Under the pieces are notes generated by a model that worked only from the letters and a program-made list of their open reading frames with translations, made no database searches and was not told where the DNA came from. Shown here in pieces: positions 36,226-46,533 of a stretch of 51,306 nucleotides of DNA. The DNA is taken from contig NZ_AHTH01000003.1 of NCBI RefSeq assembly GCF_000245735.1, positions 1 through 51,306 on the forward strand. Direction: 5' to 3'. Made by a program: the position numbers and the translations under genes. Origin of the DNA: Alishewanella jeotgali KCTC 22429. Lineage in GTDB: Bacteria > Pseudomonadota > Gammaproteobacteria > Enterobacterales > Alteromonadaceae. Within the stretch, counting starts at the first letter, position 1. Each line of letters opens with the position of its first letter.

Positions 36226-37500
36226 ATGAGCATAAATCTGGATTTTGATCGCCAGCATATCTGGCACCCCTATACGTCGATGTTAACGCCACTACCGGTC
36301 TATCCGGTAGTGCGGGCCGATGGCTGCGAACTGGAGCTGGAAGACGGCCGTAAACTGATTGACGGTACCGCTTCCTGGTGGTCAGCCGTGCATGGTTATA
36401 ATCACCCGCGGCTGAATCAGGCCATCAGCAGCCAACTTAGCCAGATGGCGCACGTGATGTTTGGCGGCATTACCCATCAGCCGGCGGTGGCACTCTGTCA
36501 GCAGCTGCTTAAGATGGTTCCGGCCAATCTCAGCAAGGTTTTCCTGGCCGACAGCGGCTCTATTGCGGTAGAAGTGGCGCTGAAAATGGCGCTGCAATAC
36601 TGGCAAGGTGTCGGCCAAGCCCAAAAAACCCGGCTGATAAGTCTGCGCAAAGGCTACCATGGGGATACCTTCGCGGCGATGGCGGTCTGCGATCCGCATG
36701 ACAGTATGCATAGTATGTTTAGCCAGTTACTGCCACAGCATTATTTCCTGCCGGCACCACAGAGTGCTTTTGCCGGCCCCTTTGACGATAACGATCTGAC
36801 GCCGCTACGTGACCTCCTGCGCCAGTCTGCCAATGACATCGCCGCCATCATTCTGGAGCCGATCGTTCAGGGCTATGGTGGTATGCGCTTTTATCATCCG
36901 GATTATTTACGCGGTGTACGCGAGCTCTGTGACCAGTATCAGGTGCTGCTGATTGCCGATGAAATTGCTACCGGCTTTGGCCGCAGCGGTAAGCTGTTTG
37001 CCTGTGAGCATGCGGCAGTTAATCCGGATATCCTCTGTCTGGGCAAGGCGTTAAGTGGTGGCTATCTGACGCTGGCCGCCACGCTTTGTAGCGATGAAAT
37101 TGCCCGCGGTATTAGTTTAAGTGCGGCCGGCGGGTTAATGCATGGCCCGACTTTTATGGCCAATCCGCTGGCTTGTGCGGTAGCGCTGGAGAGTATCAGC
37201 ATCATTGCCGAAGGGCACTGGCAGCAGCAGGTAGCGTCGATTGAACAACAGCTTACCGTGGAGTTAGCGCCCTGCGCTAAGCTTGCCGCCGTAAAACAGG
37301 TGCGGGTGCTGGGCGCCATAGGGGTGCTGGAAATGCGGCAAAAAGTGGACGTGGCGAAATTACAGGCTCAGTTTGTCGAGCGCGGCGTCTGGATCCGGCC
37401 CTTTAATAACCTGATCTATATTATGCCGCCCTTTACCATTAGCAGTGCACAGCTAAGCCGTCTCACTTCGTCGATGTACGAGGTCGCCTCGTCGTGCTAG
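36226..37500 (+). CDS. bioA: Adenosylmethionine-8-amino-7-oxononanoate transaminase
   Basis: The 424-residue class III aminotransferase converts KAPA to DAPA using SAM as amino donor. Family markers are HIWHPYTSM near the N-terminus, DGTASWWSAVHGYNHPRLNQ, LIADEIATGFGRSGKLFACE and the PLP lysine in CLGKALSGGYLTLAATLC (about residue 272). It is divergent from bioBFCD. The ATG has no Shine-Dalgarno in the AT-rich GATTATTTT that precedes it, so initiation may rely on a short or absent leader. Confidence 0.95.
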   Translation: MSINLDFDRQHIWHPYTSMLTPLPVYPVVRADGCELELEDGRKLIDGTASWWSAVHGYNHPRLNQAISSQLSQMAHVMFGGITHQPAVALCQQLLKMVPANLSKVFLADSGSIAVEVALKMALQYWQGVGQAQKTRLISLRKGYHGDTFAAMAVCDPHDSMHSMFSQLLPQHYFLPAPQSAFAGPFDDNDLTPLRDLLRQSANDIAAIILEPIVQGYGGMRFYHPDYLRGVRELCDQYQVLLIADEIATGFGRSGKLFACEHAAVNPDILCLGKALSGGYLTLAATLCSDEIARGISLSAAGGLMHGPTFMANPLACAVALESISIIAEGHWQQQVASIEQQLTVELAPCAKLAAVKQVRVLGAIGVLEMRQKVDVAKLQAQFVERGVWIRPFNNLIYIMPPFTISSAQLSRLTSSMYEVASSC

Positions 37501-37558
37501 AGTAAACTAAACAGCAAAACAGGCCGTAGTTTTTGTGCCTAAACTATTGGAGCCGATA

Positions 37559-38422
37559 ATGAAATTAACTAAAACCCTTAGCCTTTTTACCGGCGCAGCC
37601 CTGCTACTTTGTAGTAGCGTGGCGTTGGCCAACCGCTTTGCCGATGTACAGGTTAGTGCCACCCCGTTAAAAGATAATGTCTATATGCTGACCGGCGCAG
37701 GCGGCAATATGGCTGCGGTCGCCGCACCTCAGGGCGTGCTATTGATTGACAGCCAGTACGCGGAGCTGGCGGAGAAAATTCGCGCCAGCTTAAAAACGCT
37801 AAGCCCGGCTGAACTCACAACGTTGATTAATACCCATATGCATGGCGATCATGTTGGTGGCAATGCCGCCCTGGCCGCGCGGGCTGACATTATTGCTCAT
37901 GCCAATGTTAAAACCCGGCTGGCCGCTAACGCCAATTTCGATCCGGCGGGCTTACCGAAAACCAGCATCACAGAGAAAACTACGCTTAATCATTATGGCG
38001 TGGAGCTGGTGCTGGAGCCGATGCCGGCCAGCCATACCGACGGCGACTTGCTGATTTGGTTCCCGGCACAGAATATTGTGCATATGGGCGATCTGATGTT
38101 TCAGGGCCGCTTTCCGTTCGTTGATACCAATAATGGCGGCAATGTGCAGCAATATATTGAAAATACCCGCTATGTGATTAGCAAAATTGATGAGCAAACG
38201 CAGGTGATTCCGGGCCATGGTGAGCTGACTAATAAAGCCGGCTTACAGCGAGAACTGGCTATGATGGAGCAAACGCTGGCGCTGGTGACTGCCGCCAAAC
38301 AGCAAGGCGTCTCTGAAGCCGAACTCATTGCCAAAGGTCTGGGTGACGAGTTCAAAGCCTGGCACTGGAACTTTATTACCGAAGAGCGCTGGATCAAAAC
38401 CCTTTATCAGGCGGTACCCTGA
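37559..38422 (+). CDS. Exported MBL-fold metallohydrolase
   Basis: A 287-residue protein with a signal peptide (cleavage probably after SSVALA), followed by a metallo-beta-lactamase fold. Zinc ligands are seen in NTHMHGDHVGGN (about residues 93-104), PASHTDGDL, HMGDLMFQG and IPGHGEL. Many such periplasmic hydrolases are not beta-lactamases, and no resistance function is implied. The frame is open from a GTG at 37535, but the ATG at 37559 has TTGGAG at good distance. Its stop overlaps the ATG of the next gene (ATGA-type coupling). Confidence 0.85.
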   Translation: MKLTKTLSLFTGAALLLCSSVALANRFADVQVSATPLKDNVYMLTGAGGNMAAVAAPQGVLLIDSQYAELAEKIRASLKTLSPAELTTLINTHMHGDHVGGNAALAARADIIAHANVKTRLAANANFDPAGLPKTSITEKTTLNHYGVELVLEPMPASHTDGDLLIWFPAQNIVHMGDLMFQGRFPFVDTNNGGNVQQYIENTRYVISKIDEQTQVIPGHGELTNKAGLQRELAMMEQTLALVTAAKQQGVSEAELIAKGLGDEFKAWHWNFITEERWIKTLYQAVP

Positions 38423-38924
38423 TGCTAAAACGCCTAAGCCTGCTTGGCGCACTGTTTTTCAGCGCCGCTATCTTGTCACAAACCCCGGGTGAGCCAGTGC
38501 AATATCTGTTGTCGGAAATAAATGGCAGCAGCACGAACCAACTGGCGCTGACCGATGGCAGTCTCTGGCGTTTAACGGCACCGCGGGCTTTAGCCCGTGG
38601 TAGCGCTATTCTTATTAGCGGCCGTAACTTACGTACTGGCAACGTACAGGCATTAAGTGGCGGCTTTCAGTTTGATCTGAGTTATCAGGATGGTCAGCTG
38701 CCGGCGCAACAAGGTTATAAGCTGCAACTGATAGCCAGTCAGCAGGATGGCAAGCAACTGCTGCTGGAAAATAATATCCGGCTTTGGGTGCTGGATGCGG
38801 ATCGACTCGAAAGCCGGCACTTTCGGGGTACCGCTGAGGTGATCCTAAGTGCCGATGGTCAACAGCTTATCTATTTACCTAATTTGAAAAAGGTGCAGGT
38901 CCGTCAGGTCGCCACGCCCTAGTA
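38422..38924 (+). CDS. Small exported protein of unknown function, coupled to the MBL hydrolase
   Basis: A 166-residue protein with an N-terminal signal-like segment (LKRLSLLGALFFSAAILSQ) and no family I recognise. The body is rich in beta-type alternation (for example SGRNLRTGNVQALSGGFQFD). The last residues QVRQVATP lead into the stop. The start codon shares a base with the stop of the MBL-fold gene, which suggests the two are produced together and may act together in the periplasm. Its frame ends at 38922. Confidence 0.7.
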
Positions 38925-38975
38925 CGCAACTTTCTTCCGGCGAGCCAACTCTTTTCTGCTGGCGCAATTTTTTGC

Positions 38976-39003
38976 TTGTATTCAGCCTTGCGCCAAGTAT
39001 CAT
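38976..39003 (+). promoter_or_regulatory. Possible asnS promoter
   Basis: TTGTAT (38976-38981) and TATCAT (38998-39003) are 16 bases apart and about 70 bases upstream of asnS. Both hexamers match sigma-70 consensus at four or five positions. Confidence 0.35.
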
Positions 39004-39071
39004 TACTGCTTTAATTCAACCTGGGCGCTAGAGCTGATGCTGCCCCTGCTTGTCCCTTTGGAGTTGTTTGC

Positions 39072-40472
39072 ATGACGCATGCTGTTATTAAAGATGTTCT
39101 GGCCGGTCGCTATGCGGTTGGCGAAAAGATCACGGTAAAAGGCTGGATCCGCACCCGCCGCGATTCAAAAGCCGGTATTTCCTTTTTAGCCGTGCATGAC
39201 GGCAGCTGTTTTGATGCGGTTCAGGCCGTGGTTCCGGCCAATCTGGCCAATTACGAAACAGAAGTAAAGCGTCTGACCACCTCTTGCTCTGTGGCAGTTT
39301 CAGGTGTGATTGCCCGCTCTGAAGGTCAGGGCCAGGCGTATGAAATTCAGGCTGATGTCGTCGAAGTGTTAGGCTGGGTAGAAAACCCGGATACTTACCC
39401 TATGGCCCCCAAACGCCACAGTATGGAGTATCTGCGCGAGCAGGCGCACCTGCGGCCACGTACCAATATTATGGGTGCCGTCACCCGGGTGCGGCATTGT
39501 CTGGCACAGGCCATCCATCGCTTTTTCCATGAACAGGGTTATTACTGGATCAGTACGCCAATTATTACCGGTTCTGATACCGAAGGGGCCGGTGAGATGT
39601 TCCGCGTCAGTACGCTGGATATTCATAACCTGCCACGTAACGACCAGGGTAAAGTCGATTTTAGCCAGGACTTCTTTGGTAAAGAAACCTTTTTAACGGT
39701 ATCAGGTCAGCTGAACGGCGAAGCCTATGCCTGTGCGCTGTCAAAGATCTATACCTTTGGCCCGACCTTCCGTGCCGAGAACTCTAACACCAGCCGCCAT
39801 CTGGCTGAGTTTTGGATGATTGAACCGGAAGTCGCCTTTGCTGAGCTAAAAGATATCGCCCAGCTGGCCGAAGATATGCTGAAGTACGTGTTTAAAGCGG
39901 TACTGACCGAGCGCGCCGATGATTTAGCCTTCTTTGCCGAGCGGATTGACGCTGATGCAATTAACCGGCTGGAAAAGGTGGTGAACTCCAGCTTTGTGCG
40001 GATGGACTACACCGATGCCATCGAAATTCTGAAAAACTGCGGTAAGAAATTCGAGTACCCGGTGGAATGGGGTGTCGATCTGCAGTCTGAACACGAACGC
40101 TATCTGGCCGAAGAGCATATTGGTGCCCCCATCATTATGCAAAACTACCCGAAAGACATTAAAGCCTTCTATATGCGCTTAAATGAAGACGGTAAAACGG
40201 TGGCAGCAATGGACGTACTGGCACCGGGCATTGGTGAAATTATCGGTGGCAGTCAGCGTGAAGAGCGCCTCGAAATGCTGGATAAGCGTATGGATGAGAT
40301 GGGCCTGAACAAAGAAGATTACGGCTGGTATCGCGATTTACGCCGCTACGGTACTGTACCGCATGCCGGTTTTGGCTTGGGTTTTGAGCGTTTAGTATCT
40401 TATGTAACCGGTGTCGGTAACGTGCGCGATGTAATTGCGTTCCCACGGACACCGGGTAATGCAGAGTTCTAA
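39072..40472 (+). CDS. asnS: Asparaginyl-tRNA synthetase
   Basis: The 466-residue class IIb synthetase charges tRNA-Asn. The N-terminal OB-fold anticodon domain contains [20 protein letters not shown]. The catalytic domain has motif 2 in [20 protein letters not shown], and motif 3 in [15 protein letters not shown] near the C-terminus. Length equals the E. coli enzyme (466). The ATG has GGAG eight bases upstream. It is monocistronic, with a strong terminator behind it. Confidence 0.97.
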   Translation: MTHAVIKDVLAGRYAVGEKITVKGWIRTRRDSKAGISFLAVHDGSCFDAVQAVVPANLANYETEVKRLTTSCSVAVSGVIARSEGQGQAYEIQADVVEVLGWVENPDTYPMAPKRHSMEYLREQAHLRPRTNIMGAVTRVRHCLAQAIHRFFHEQGYYWISTPIITGSDTEGAGEMFRVSTLDIHNLPRNDQGKVDFSQDFFGKETFLTVSGQLNGEAYACALSKIYTFGPTFRAENSNTSRHLAEFWMIEPEVAFAELKDIAQLAEDMLKYVFKAVLTERADDLAFFAERIDADAINRLEKVVNSSFVRMDYTDAIEILKNCGKKFEYPVEWGVDLQSEHERYLAEEHIGAPIIMQNYPKDIKAFYMRLNEDGKTVAAMDVLAPGIGEIIGGSQREERLEMLDKRMDEMGLNKEDYGWYRDLRRYGTVPHAGFGLGFERLVSYVTGVGNVRDVIAFPRTPGNAEF

Positions 40473-40545
40473 ACACTGACTGGGCAAGGCTTCGGCATCA
40501 GCATTGCCGGGAAATCAACAGTGCCGGGGAAAGCCCGGTACTTGC

Positions 40546-40580
40546 AAAAAAGAACCCGCAACAATTGCGGGTTCTTTTTT
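40546..40580. terminator. Strong bidirectional terminator between asnS and the nitroreductase gene
   Basis: AAAAAAGAACCCGCAA (40546-40561), loop CAA, TTGCGGGTTCTTTTTT (40565-40580): a 16-bp perfect stem with A and T tracts on either side, serving both convergent genes. Confidence 0.9.
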
Positions 40581-40631
40581 GGGTGAGGAATAAACCGTTG
40601 GACCGGATTGTCCCACTACGCATGCCAGCGA

Positions 40632-41189
40632 CTAAAACTCGCTAAAGAAAGCGTCTGCATCCAGCGGCGTACGATTAGGCGCACCGCCATTTGGCGTGCC
40701 CAGATATAAAAAGCCAACAATTTCATCATCCGCTGCCAGCTCAAACGCCTGCTTAACATAATCATACTGAGTGTAAGCGCCGGTGCGCCAAATGCCACCA
40801 TAACCTAAGGCAAAGGCCATTTGCTGCATTGCCATCACCGCACAGGCGGTTGATTGCACCTGCTCGGCTGCCGGCACCTTGGCATGCTCGGTAACTTTGG
40901 CGATACAGACGATAACCATCGGTGCCCGCAATGGCAATTGCCGGGCGCGCTCCTGCAGCTCCAGTGACAAGGTTGGATCTTCTTCAATGGCGGCTTCGGC
41001 AAAGACATCACCCAGCCGGGTTAGCGCTGCTTTACCCTGCACTACCACAAAACGCCACGGACGTAAGGCGCCATGATCCGGCACCTGCACCGCGGCACGT
41101 TTAATCAGTGCCATAGCCTCAGCTGAGGGAGCCGGCTCTGTTAGGCGCGGCGAAGAATAACGGCTGGTCAGAAGAGTTAATGCATCCAT
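40632..41189 (-). CDS. YdjA-like nitroreductase family protein
   Basis: A 185-residue FMN-dependent oxidoreductase similar to E. coli YdjA. The N-terminal LTSRYSSPRLTEPAPSAEA and PDHGALRPWRFVVVQG match the FMN-phosphate-binding area; the C-terminal half has FALGYGGIWRTGAY and IVGFLYLGTPNG. It probably reduces nitro or quinone compounds with NAD(P)H, but no physiological substrate is known. The start ATG has AGGTAAG upstream. It is a single gene. Confidence 0.88.
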   Translation of the reverse strand: MDALTLLTSRYSSPRLTEPAPSAEAMALIKRAAVQVPDHGALRPWRFVVVQGKAALTRLGDVFAEAAIEEDPTLSLELQERARQLPLRAPMVIVCIAKVTEHAKVPAAEQVQSTACAVMAMQQMAFALGYGGIWRTGAYTQYDYVKQAFELAADDEIVGFLYLGTPNGGAPNRTPLDADAFFSEF

Positions 41190-41286
41190 AAACTTACCTG
41201 TAAATAGCGAGAGCTGTTGCTGCGCAGGCTATCAAAAAAAACCGTCTGACTCACGGCAATTTTGCAGCAAGCTGCGCAAGTGGCGA

Positions 41287-42717
41287 TTAACTCCGCGAAA
41301 ACTGCTCAGTCAACGCCTGTTGGTAAAGCTGAATATAACTTTGCACCGAGCTTTGCCAGCTAAAGTTCTGCTGCATACCGCGTAATTGCACCGCCTGATA
41401 GGCTGGCTGTTGCAGATAAAGTTGCTCGGCTTGCTGTAACGCCGACAGTAAAGCGGCGATACTGACATCACTAAAACCAATGCCCGTTGCGGCCTGGTCT
41501 GGCCATGGGACAACGGTATCTCGCAACCCCCCGGTTAACCGCACCAAAGGCACAGCGCCATATTTCAGACTATACAGCTGATTTAAGCCACAGGGTTCGA
41601 ATAACGACGGCATTAAAAAGAAGTCACCGGCCGCTTCAGTCTGGTGTGCCAGGGTCTCATCAAAGCCCTCAAAAAAACGGAACTGCGCCGGAAAATCCTC
41701 CTGTAACTGATAGAGTTGCCGGCAATAATGTTGCTCGCCACTGCCAACAATAAACACCTGTACCGGGCTTTGTAGCAAAAACTGGCGCAGTGCCGGGATC
41801 AGATAATCATAGCCTTTCTGACCGGTGATCCGGCTTACCGCTACCATTAACGGCACGTCCGCCGCCGGCAAATGAAACCGGGCTTTTAGCTGTTGTTTAC
41901 AGGCTGCTTTGCCGCTCAGATCGGTGCTATCGAAATTTTTAATCAAGGTTAAATCGGTGGCCGGATCCCACTGCTGATAATCGCAACCATTCAGAATACC
42001 GACAAAATCAGCTTGCCGTTGTTGATATAAGCGGGCCAAACCATTGGCCGCTGGCTCCGATAACAACTCGTCACGATAGCCCTGGCTGACCGTATTCACT
42101 TTGGCCGCATAGCGAATGCCCTGCTCCAGCATATTCAGAAAGTGATCCTGCTGCTGCGCCAGTTCCAGCTTACCAAACCACTCTGCACCGGCCGTTAACT
42201 GGTAGGCGCCATTATGGATAGTAAACACAAAGGGGACCCTGCCAAGTACCGGGTCCTGCGCATAATGCTGTTTTAAATAGGCCGCTGTCACTGCGGTTTG
42301 CCAGTCATGGCCATGGATCAGATCGACATCCGGTAAATACTGGCGGCACCATTCCAGCGCGGCTTTGCAGAAAAACGCAAAGCGCAGCGGATTGTCGGCA
42401 TACCCCTGATCACCATCATCATAGGGCCGCTCACGATGAAAGAAATCATGATGCTCCAGCAGGCGGATATCCACCCCACCCTGACTGGCTTGCGCCAACT
42501 GCCGTACCGCGCAGCCCAGTGGCCGACCGCCTAAATGAAAATAAACCGAGTGCCATTCCCCGGTTGGCCGGCTGTACAGATTGGTATATTGCGGCAATAA
42601 AACGGTGACCTGATGGCCAGCATCAACCAGCCCCTGCGCTATGCCGCGACAGGCATCTGCCAGCCCACCGGTTTTGATCAGCCCTTCATATTCACTACAT
42701 AACAACAGAACTCGCAC
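41287..42717 (-). CDS. glgA: Glycogen synthase (ADP-glucose type)
   Basis: The 476-residue GT5 enzyme elongates glycogen from ADP-glucose. The N-terminal motif is KTGGLADACRGIAQGLVDAG (Lys-x-Gly-Gly variant of the substrate site, about residues 16-35). HGHDWQTAVTAAYLK and the C-terminal PSLFEPCGLNQLYSLKYG (about residue 375) are typical of the family. It starts with GTG after AAGGA. It follows glgC with a 29-base gap, forming a glgCA operon. No branching enzyme, debranching enzyme or phosphorylase gene is in the window. Confidence 0.94.
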   Translation of the reverse strand: MRVLLLCSEYEGLIKTGGLADACRGIAQGLVDAGHQVTVLLPQYTNLYSRPTGEWHSVYFHLGGRPLGCAVRQLAQASQGGVDIRLLEHHDFFHRERPYDDGDQGYADNPLRFAFFCKAALEWCRQYLPDVDLIHGHDWQTAVTAAYLKQHYAQDPVLGRVPFVFTIHNGAYQLTAGAEWFGKLELAQQQDHFLNMLEQGIRYAAKVNTVSQGYRDELLSEPAANGLARLYQQRQADFVGILNGCDYQQWDPATDLTLIKNFDSTDLSGKAACKQQLKARFHLPAADVPLMVAVSRITGQKGYDYLIPALRQFLLQSPVQVFIVGSGEQHYCRQLYQLQEDFPAQFRFFEGFDETLAHQTEAAGDFFLMPSLFEPCGLNQLYSLKYGAVPLVRLTGGLRDTVVPWPDQAATGIGFSDVSIAALLSALQQAEQLYLQQPAYQAVQLRGMQQNFSWQSSVQSYIQLYQQALTEQFSRS

Positions 42718-42746
42718 CAGGCAGATCCTTTTTTTAGCGGGCAGCC

Positions 42747-43994
42747 TTAGCTGCCACTGTCATCATCAAAACCCACTTTGGCCCCTTTCGGGATCACCAC
42801 CACACCACCTGGCGAGATATGAAACCGCTTGCGATCCGCTTCAATATCCTCACCAATCACGGTGCCGGGTGCTATCTTAACATCTTTGTCGATGATGGCA
42901 CGGCGAATACGGCAGCCACGGCCGATATCGTTATTGCCCATCAGTACGCATTTTTCGATATAGCTATGGCTATGTACATGCACGTTGTAACCCAGTATCG
43001 ACTGATAAACGATAGAGCCGCTAACAATACAACCCGCTGCGACCATTGAGCTAATCGCCTGCCCGGTACGGTTCGCCTGATCATGCACAAATTTCGCCGG
43101 CGGCATCGGTGGCGTATAGCTACGCAGTGGCCAGTAACGGTTGTATACATCAAACGGCGGATCAATAGAAATCAGATCCATATTGGCTTCGTAATAAGAG
43201 TCCAGCGTACCAACATCGCGCCAGTAACCGGAACTGCTCTCCGATTCACCACGGATTTTATTAGTCGAGAAATCATAGACAAAGACTTCACCGCCCGGCA
43301 CCAGGCCCGGAATAATATTATGGCCAAAATCATGTTTGGAGTCCGGATTATCGGCATCGTCGTTTAACACCTTAACCAGACATTTGGCTTCAAAAATATA
43401 GTTACCCATCGAGGCCAACACCATATCGGGCCGGCCGGGGATGGTTTTCGGATCCTGTTTCGGTTTTTCCTGAAAACCGATCATCCGGCCGTCGGCATCG
43501 ACTTCAATAATGCCAAACTCATGCGCCTGCGACACCGGTACCGGAATGGCAGCCACCGTCAACTTAGCCTGCTTTTTGCGATGAAAGTCCAGCATTTGCC
43601 GCACATCCATCTTATAAATATGGTCGCCACCAAAAACACAGATATGCTCCGGATCCAAGCCTTCAATTAAATGCAGGTTTTGATAGATGGCATCAGCCGT
43701 GCCCAAATACCAGTGCTTACCGGTTTGCATCTGGGCTGGGATAGGATCAATAAAACGGTTGGTAATGCCGCCGACCCGCCAGGCGCGGCTTAGGTGTTTC
43801 ATTAGAGAGTGCGATTTAAACTGCGTAATCACAAAAATTTGCAGCAAGTCTGAGTTCACAAAGTTGTTTAAGACAAAGTCAATGATCCGGTAGTTACCAC
43901 CGAACGGCACCGCTGGTTTCGCCCGCACGCCGGTTAAAGGCGCCAAACGGGTACCTTCACCACCCGCCAGAATCATCGTTAATACACCTGACAT
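42747..43994 (-). CDS. glgC: Glucose-1-phosphate adenylyltransferase
   Basis: The 415-residue enzyme makes ADP-glucose from ATP and glucose 1-phosphate, the committed and usually allosterically controlled step of glycogen synthesis. The nucleotidyltransferase start is LAGGEGTRLAPLTGVRAKPA. Other landmarks are YLGTADAIYQNL, FGGDHIYKMD and VFQEKPK-type FQEKPKQDP. The C-terminal left-handed beta-helix has VSGSIVYQSILGYNVHVHSH. It starts with a GGGGAG site and is followed by glgA. Confidence 0.95.
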   Translation of the reverse strand: MSGVLTMILAGGEGTRLAPLTGVRAKPAVPFGGNYRIIDFVLNNFVNSDLLQIFVITQFKSHSLMKHLSRAWRVGGITNRFIDPIPAQMQTGKHWYLGTADAIYQNLHLIEGLDPEHICVFGGDHIYKMDVRQMLDFHRKKQAKLTVAAIPVPVSQAHEFGIIEVDADGRMIGFQEKPKQDPKTIPGRPDMVLASMGNYIFEAKCLVKVLNDDADNPDSKHDFGHNIIPGLVPGGEVFVYDFSTNKIRGESESSSGYWRDVGTLDSYYEANMDLISIDPPFDVYNRYWPLRSYTPPMPPAKFVHDQANRTGQAISSMVAAGCIVSGSIVYQSILGYNVHVHSHSYIEKCVLMGNNDIGRGCRIRRAIIDKDVKIAPGTVIGEDIEADRKRFHISPGGVVVIPKGAKVGFDDDSGS

Positions 43995-44010
43995 AGTTTC
44001 TCCCCTTTAG

Positions 44011-44029
44011 CACTGTGCCTGGCACAGTG
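44011..44029 (-). promoter_or_regulatory. 19-base palindrome in the glgC leader
   Basis: CACTGTGCC-T-GGCACAGTG is a perfect inverted repeat with a one-base centre, 17 bases upstream of the glgC start and just before its GGGGAG ribosome site. It could be an operator or an mRNA hairpin controlling glycogen synthesis. Confidence 0.55.
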
Positions 44030-44186
44030 GTTCCATATAATGAAATTGATACTGTGTTATCCCCGGGGTTGGTCTTGGTTGTGCGGGGTTCAGGCGATTG
44101 CTGCAGGCTTTTCACTGCACTGCTTGGCCTTCACCTGCTATGCAATAGCAATACCAATATCTGACTACTGCTTGGCGGCTTTGCAT

Positions 44187-44216
44187 TTTATTAGTGTTAA
44201 TGAAACTACTAATAAA
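44187..44216. promoter_or_regulatory. 9-bp inverted repeat upstream of glgC
   Basis: TTTATTAGT (44187-44195) and ACTAATAAA (44208-44216) are perfect complements 12 bases apart, some 200 bases upstream of glgC. The layout suits a dimeric transcription factor; no family is assigned. Confidence 0.4.
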
Positions 44217-44279
44217 GATAGCAGCTAATACTGCGTAAAAATAGGGCAAGTAAAGGACAAAAAGATGACAAAGAGATGA

Positions 44280-44306
44280 CCGGTCGCACTTTTTTGGTGC
44301 AACCGG
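44280..44306. terminator. Hairpin near the fadH 3' end
   Basis: CCGGTCGCAC and GTGCAACCGG form a 10-bp stem with one mismatch and a T-rich loop, 44 bases after the fadH stop. No T tract follows on the minus strand, so termination is possible but not certain. Confidence 0.4.
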
Positions 44307-44349
44307 CCAGTCAAAGGTTGGGAACCTAGCCTGAGCCAGGCAAAAACGA

Positions 44350-46407
<2,058 letters not shown>

Positions 46408-46461
46408 CTAGCGAGTTTGGCGCCGTTTCGCAAGCGATATACATTTTCTTACAAATTCGGT

Positions 46462-46490
46462 TTCGACTTTGCAGCAAAAGCCGTTAGCAT
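46462..46490 (+). promoter_or_regulatory. Possible sppA promoter
   Basis: TTCGAC (46462-46467) and TAGCAT (46485-46490) lie 17 bases apart, about 43 bases upstream of the sppA start. Confidence 0.35.
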
Positions 46491-46533
46491 ACTCAATGCG
46501 TAATAGTATTAGTTCGAGACACAGGAATATCTC

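Larger units (their letters stand above)
43995..44349. other. Leader and intergenic region of glgCA, between glgC and fadH
   Basis: About 355 bases without a gene. It holds the glgC leader, with a 19-base palindrome, a distal 9-bp inverted repeat and a hairpin near fadH. A 62-codon plus-strand frame (44040-44228) has no recognisable product and is not called. Confidence 0.5.

Noticed and set aside
37559..38422. Beta-lactamase resistance gene
   Set aside because: The zinc motif only shows the broad MBL fold; nothing specific to a known metallo-beta-lactamase class was seen.
40616..41189. Additional genes in other frames within the nitroreductase gene and similar frames inside ydiJ, ppsA, glgC and others
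   Set aside because: These are antisense or alternate-frame shadows of GC-rich coding genes with clear family identity.
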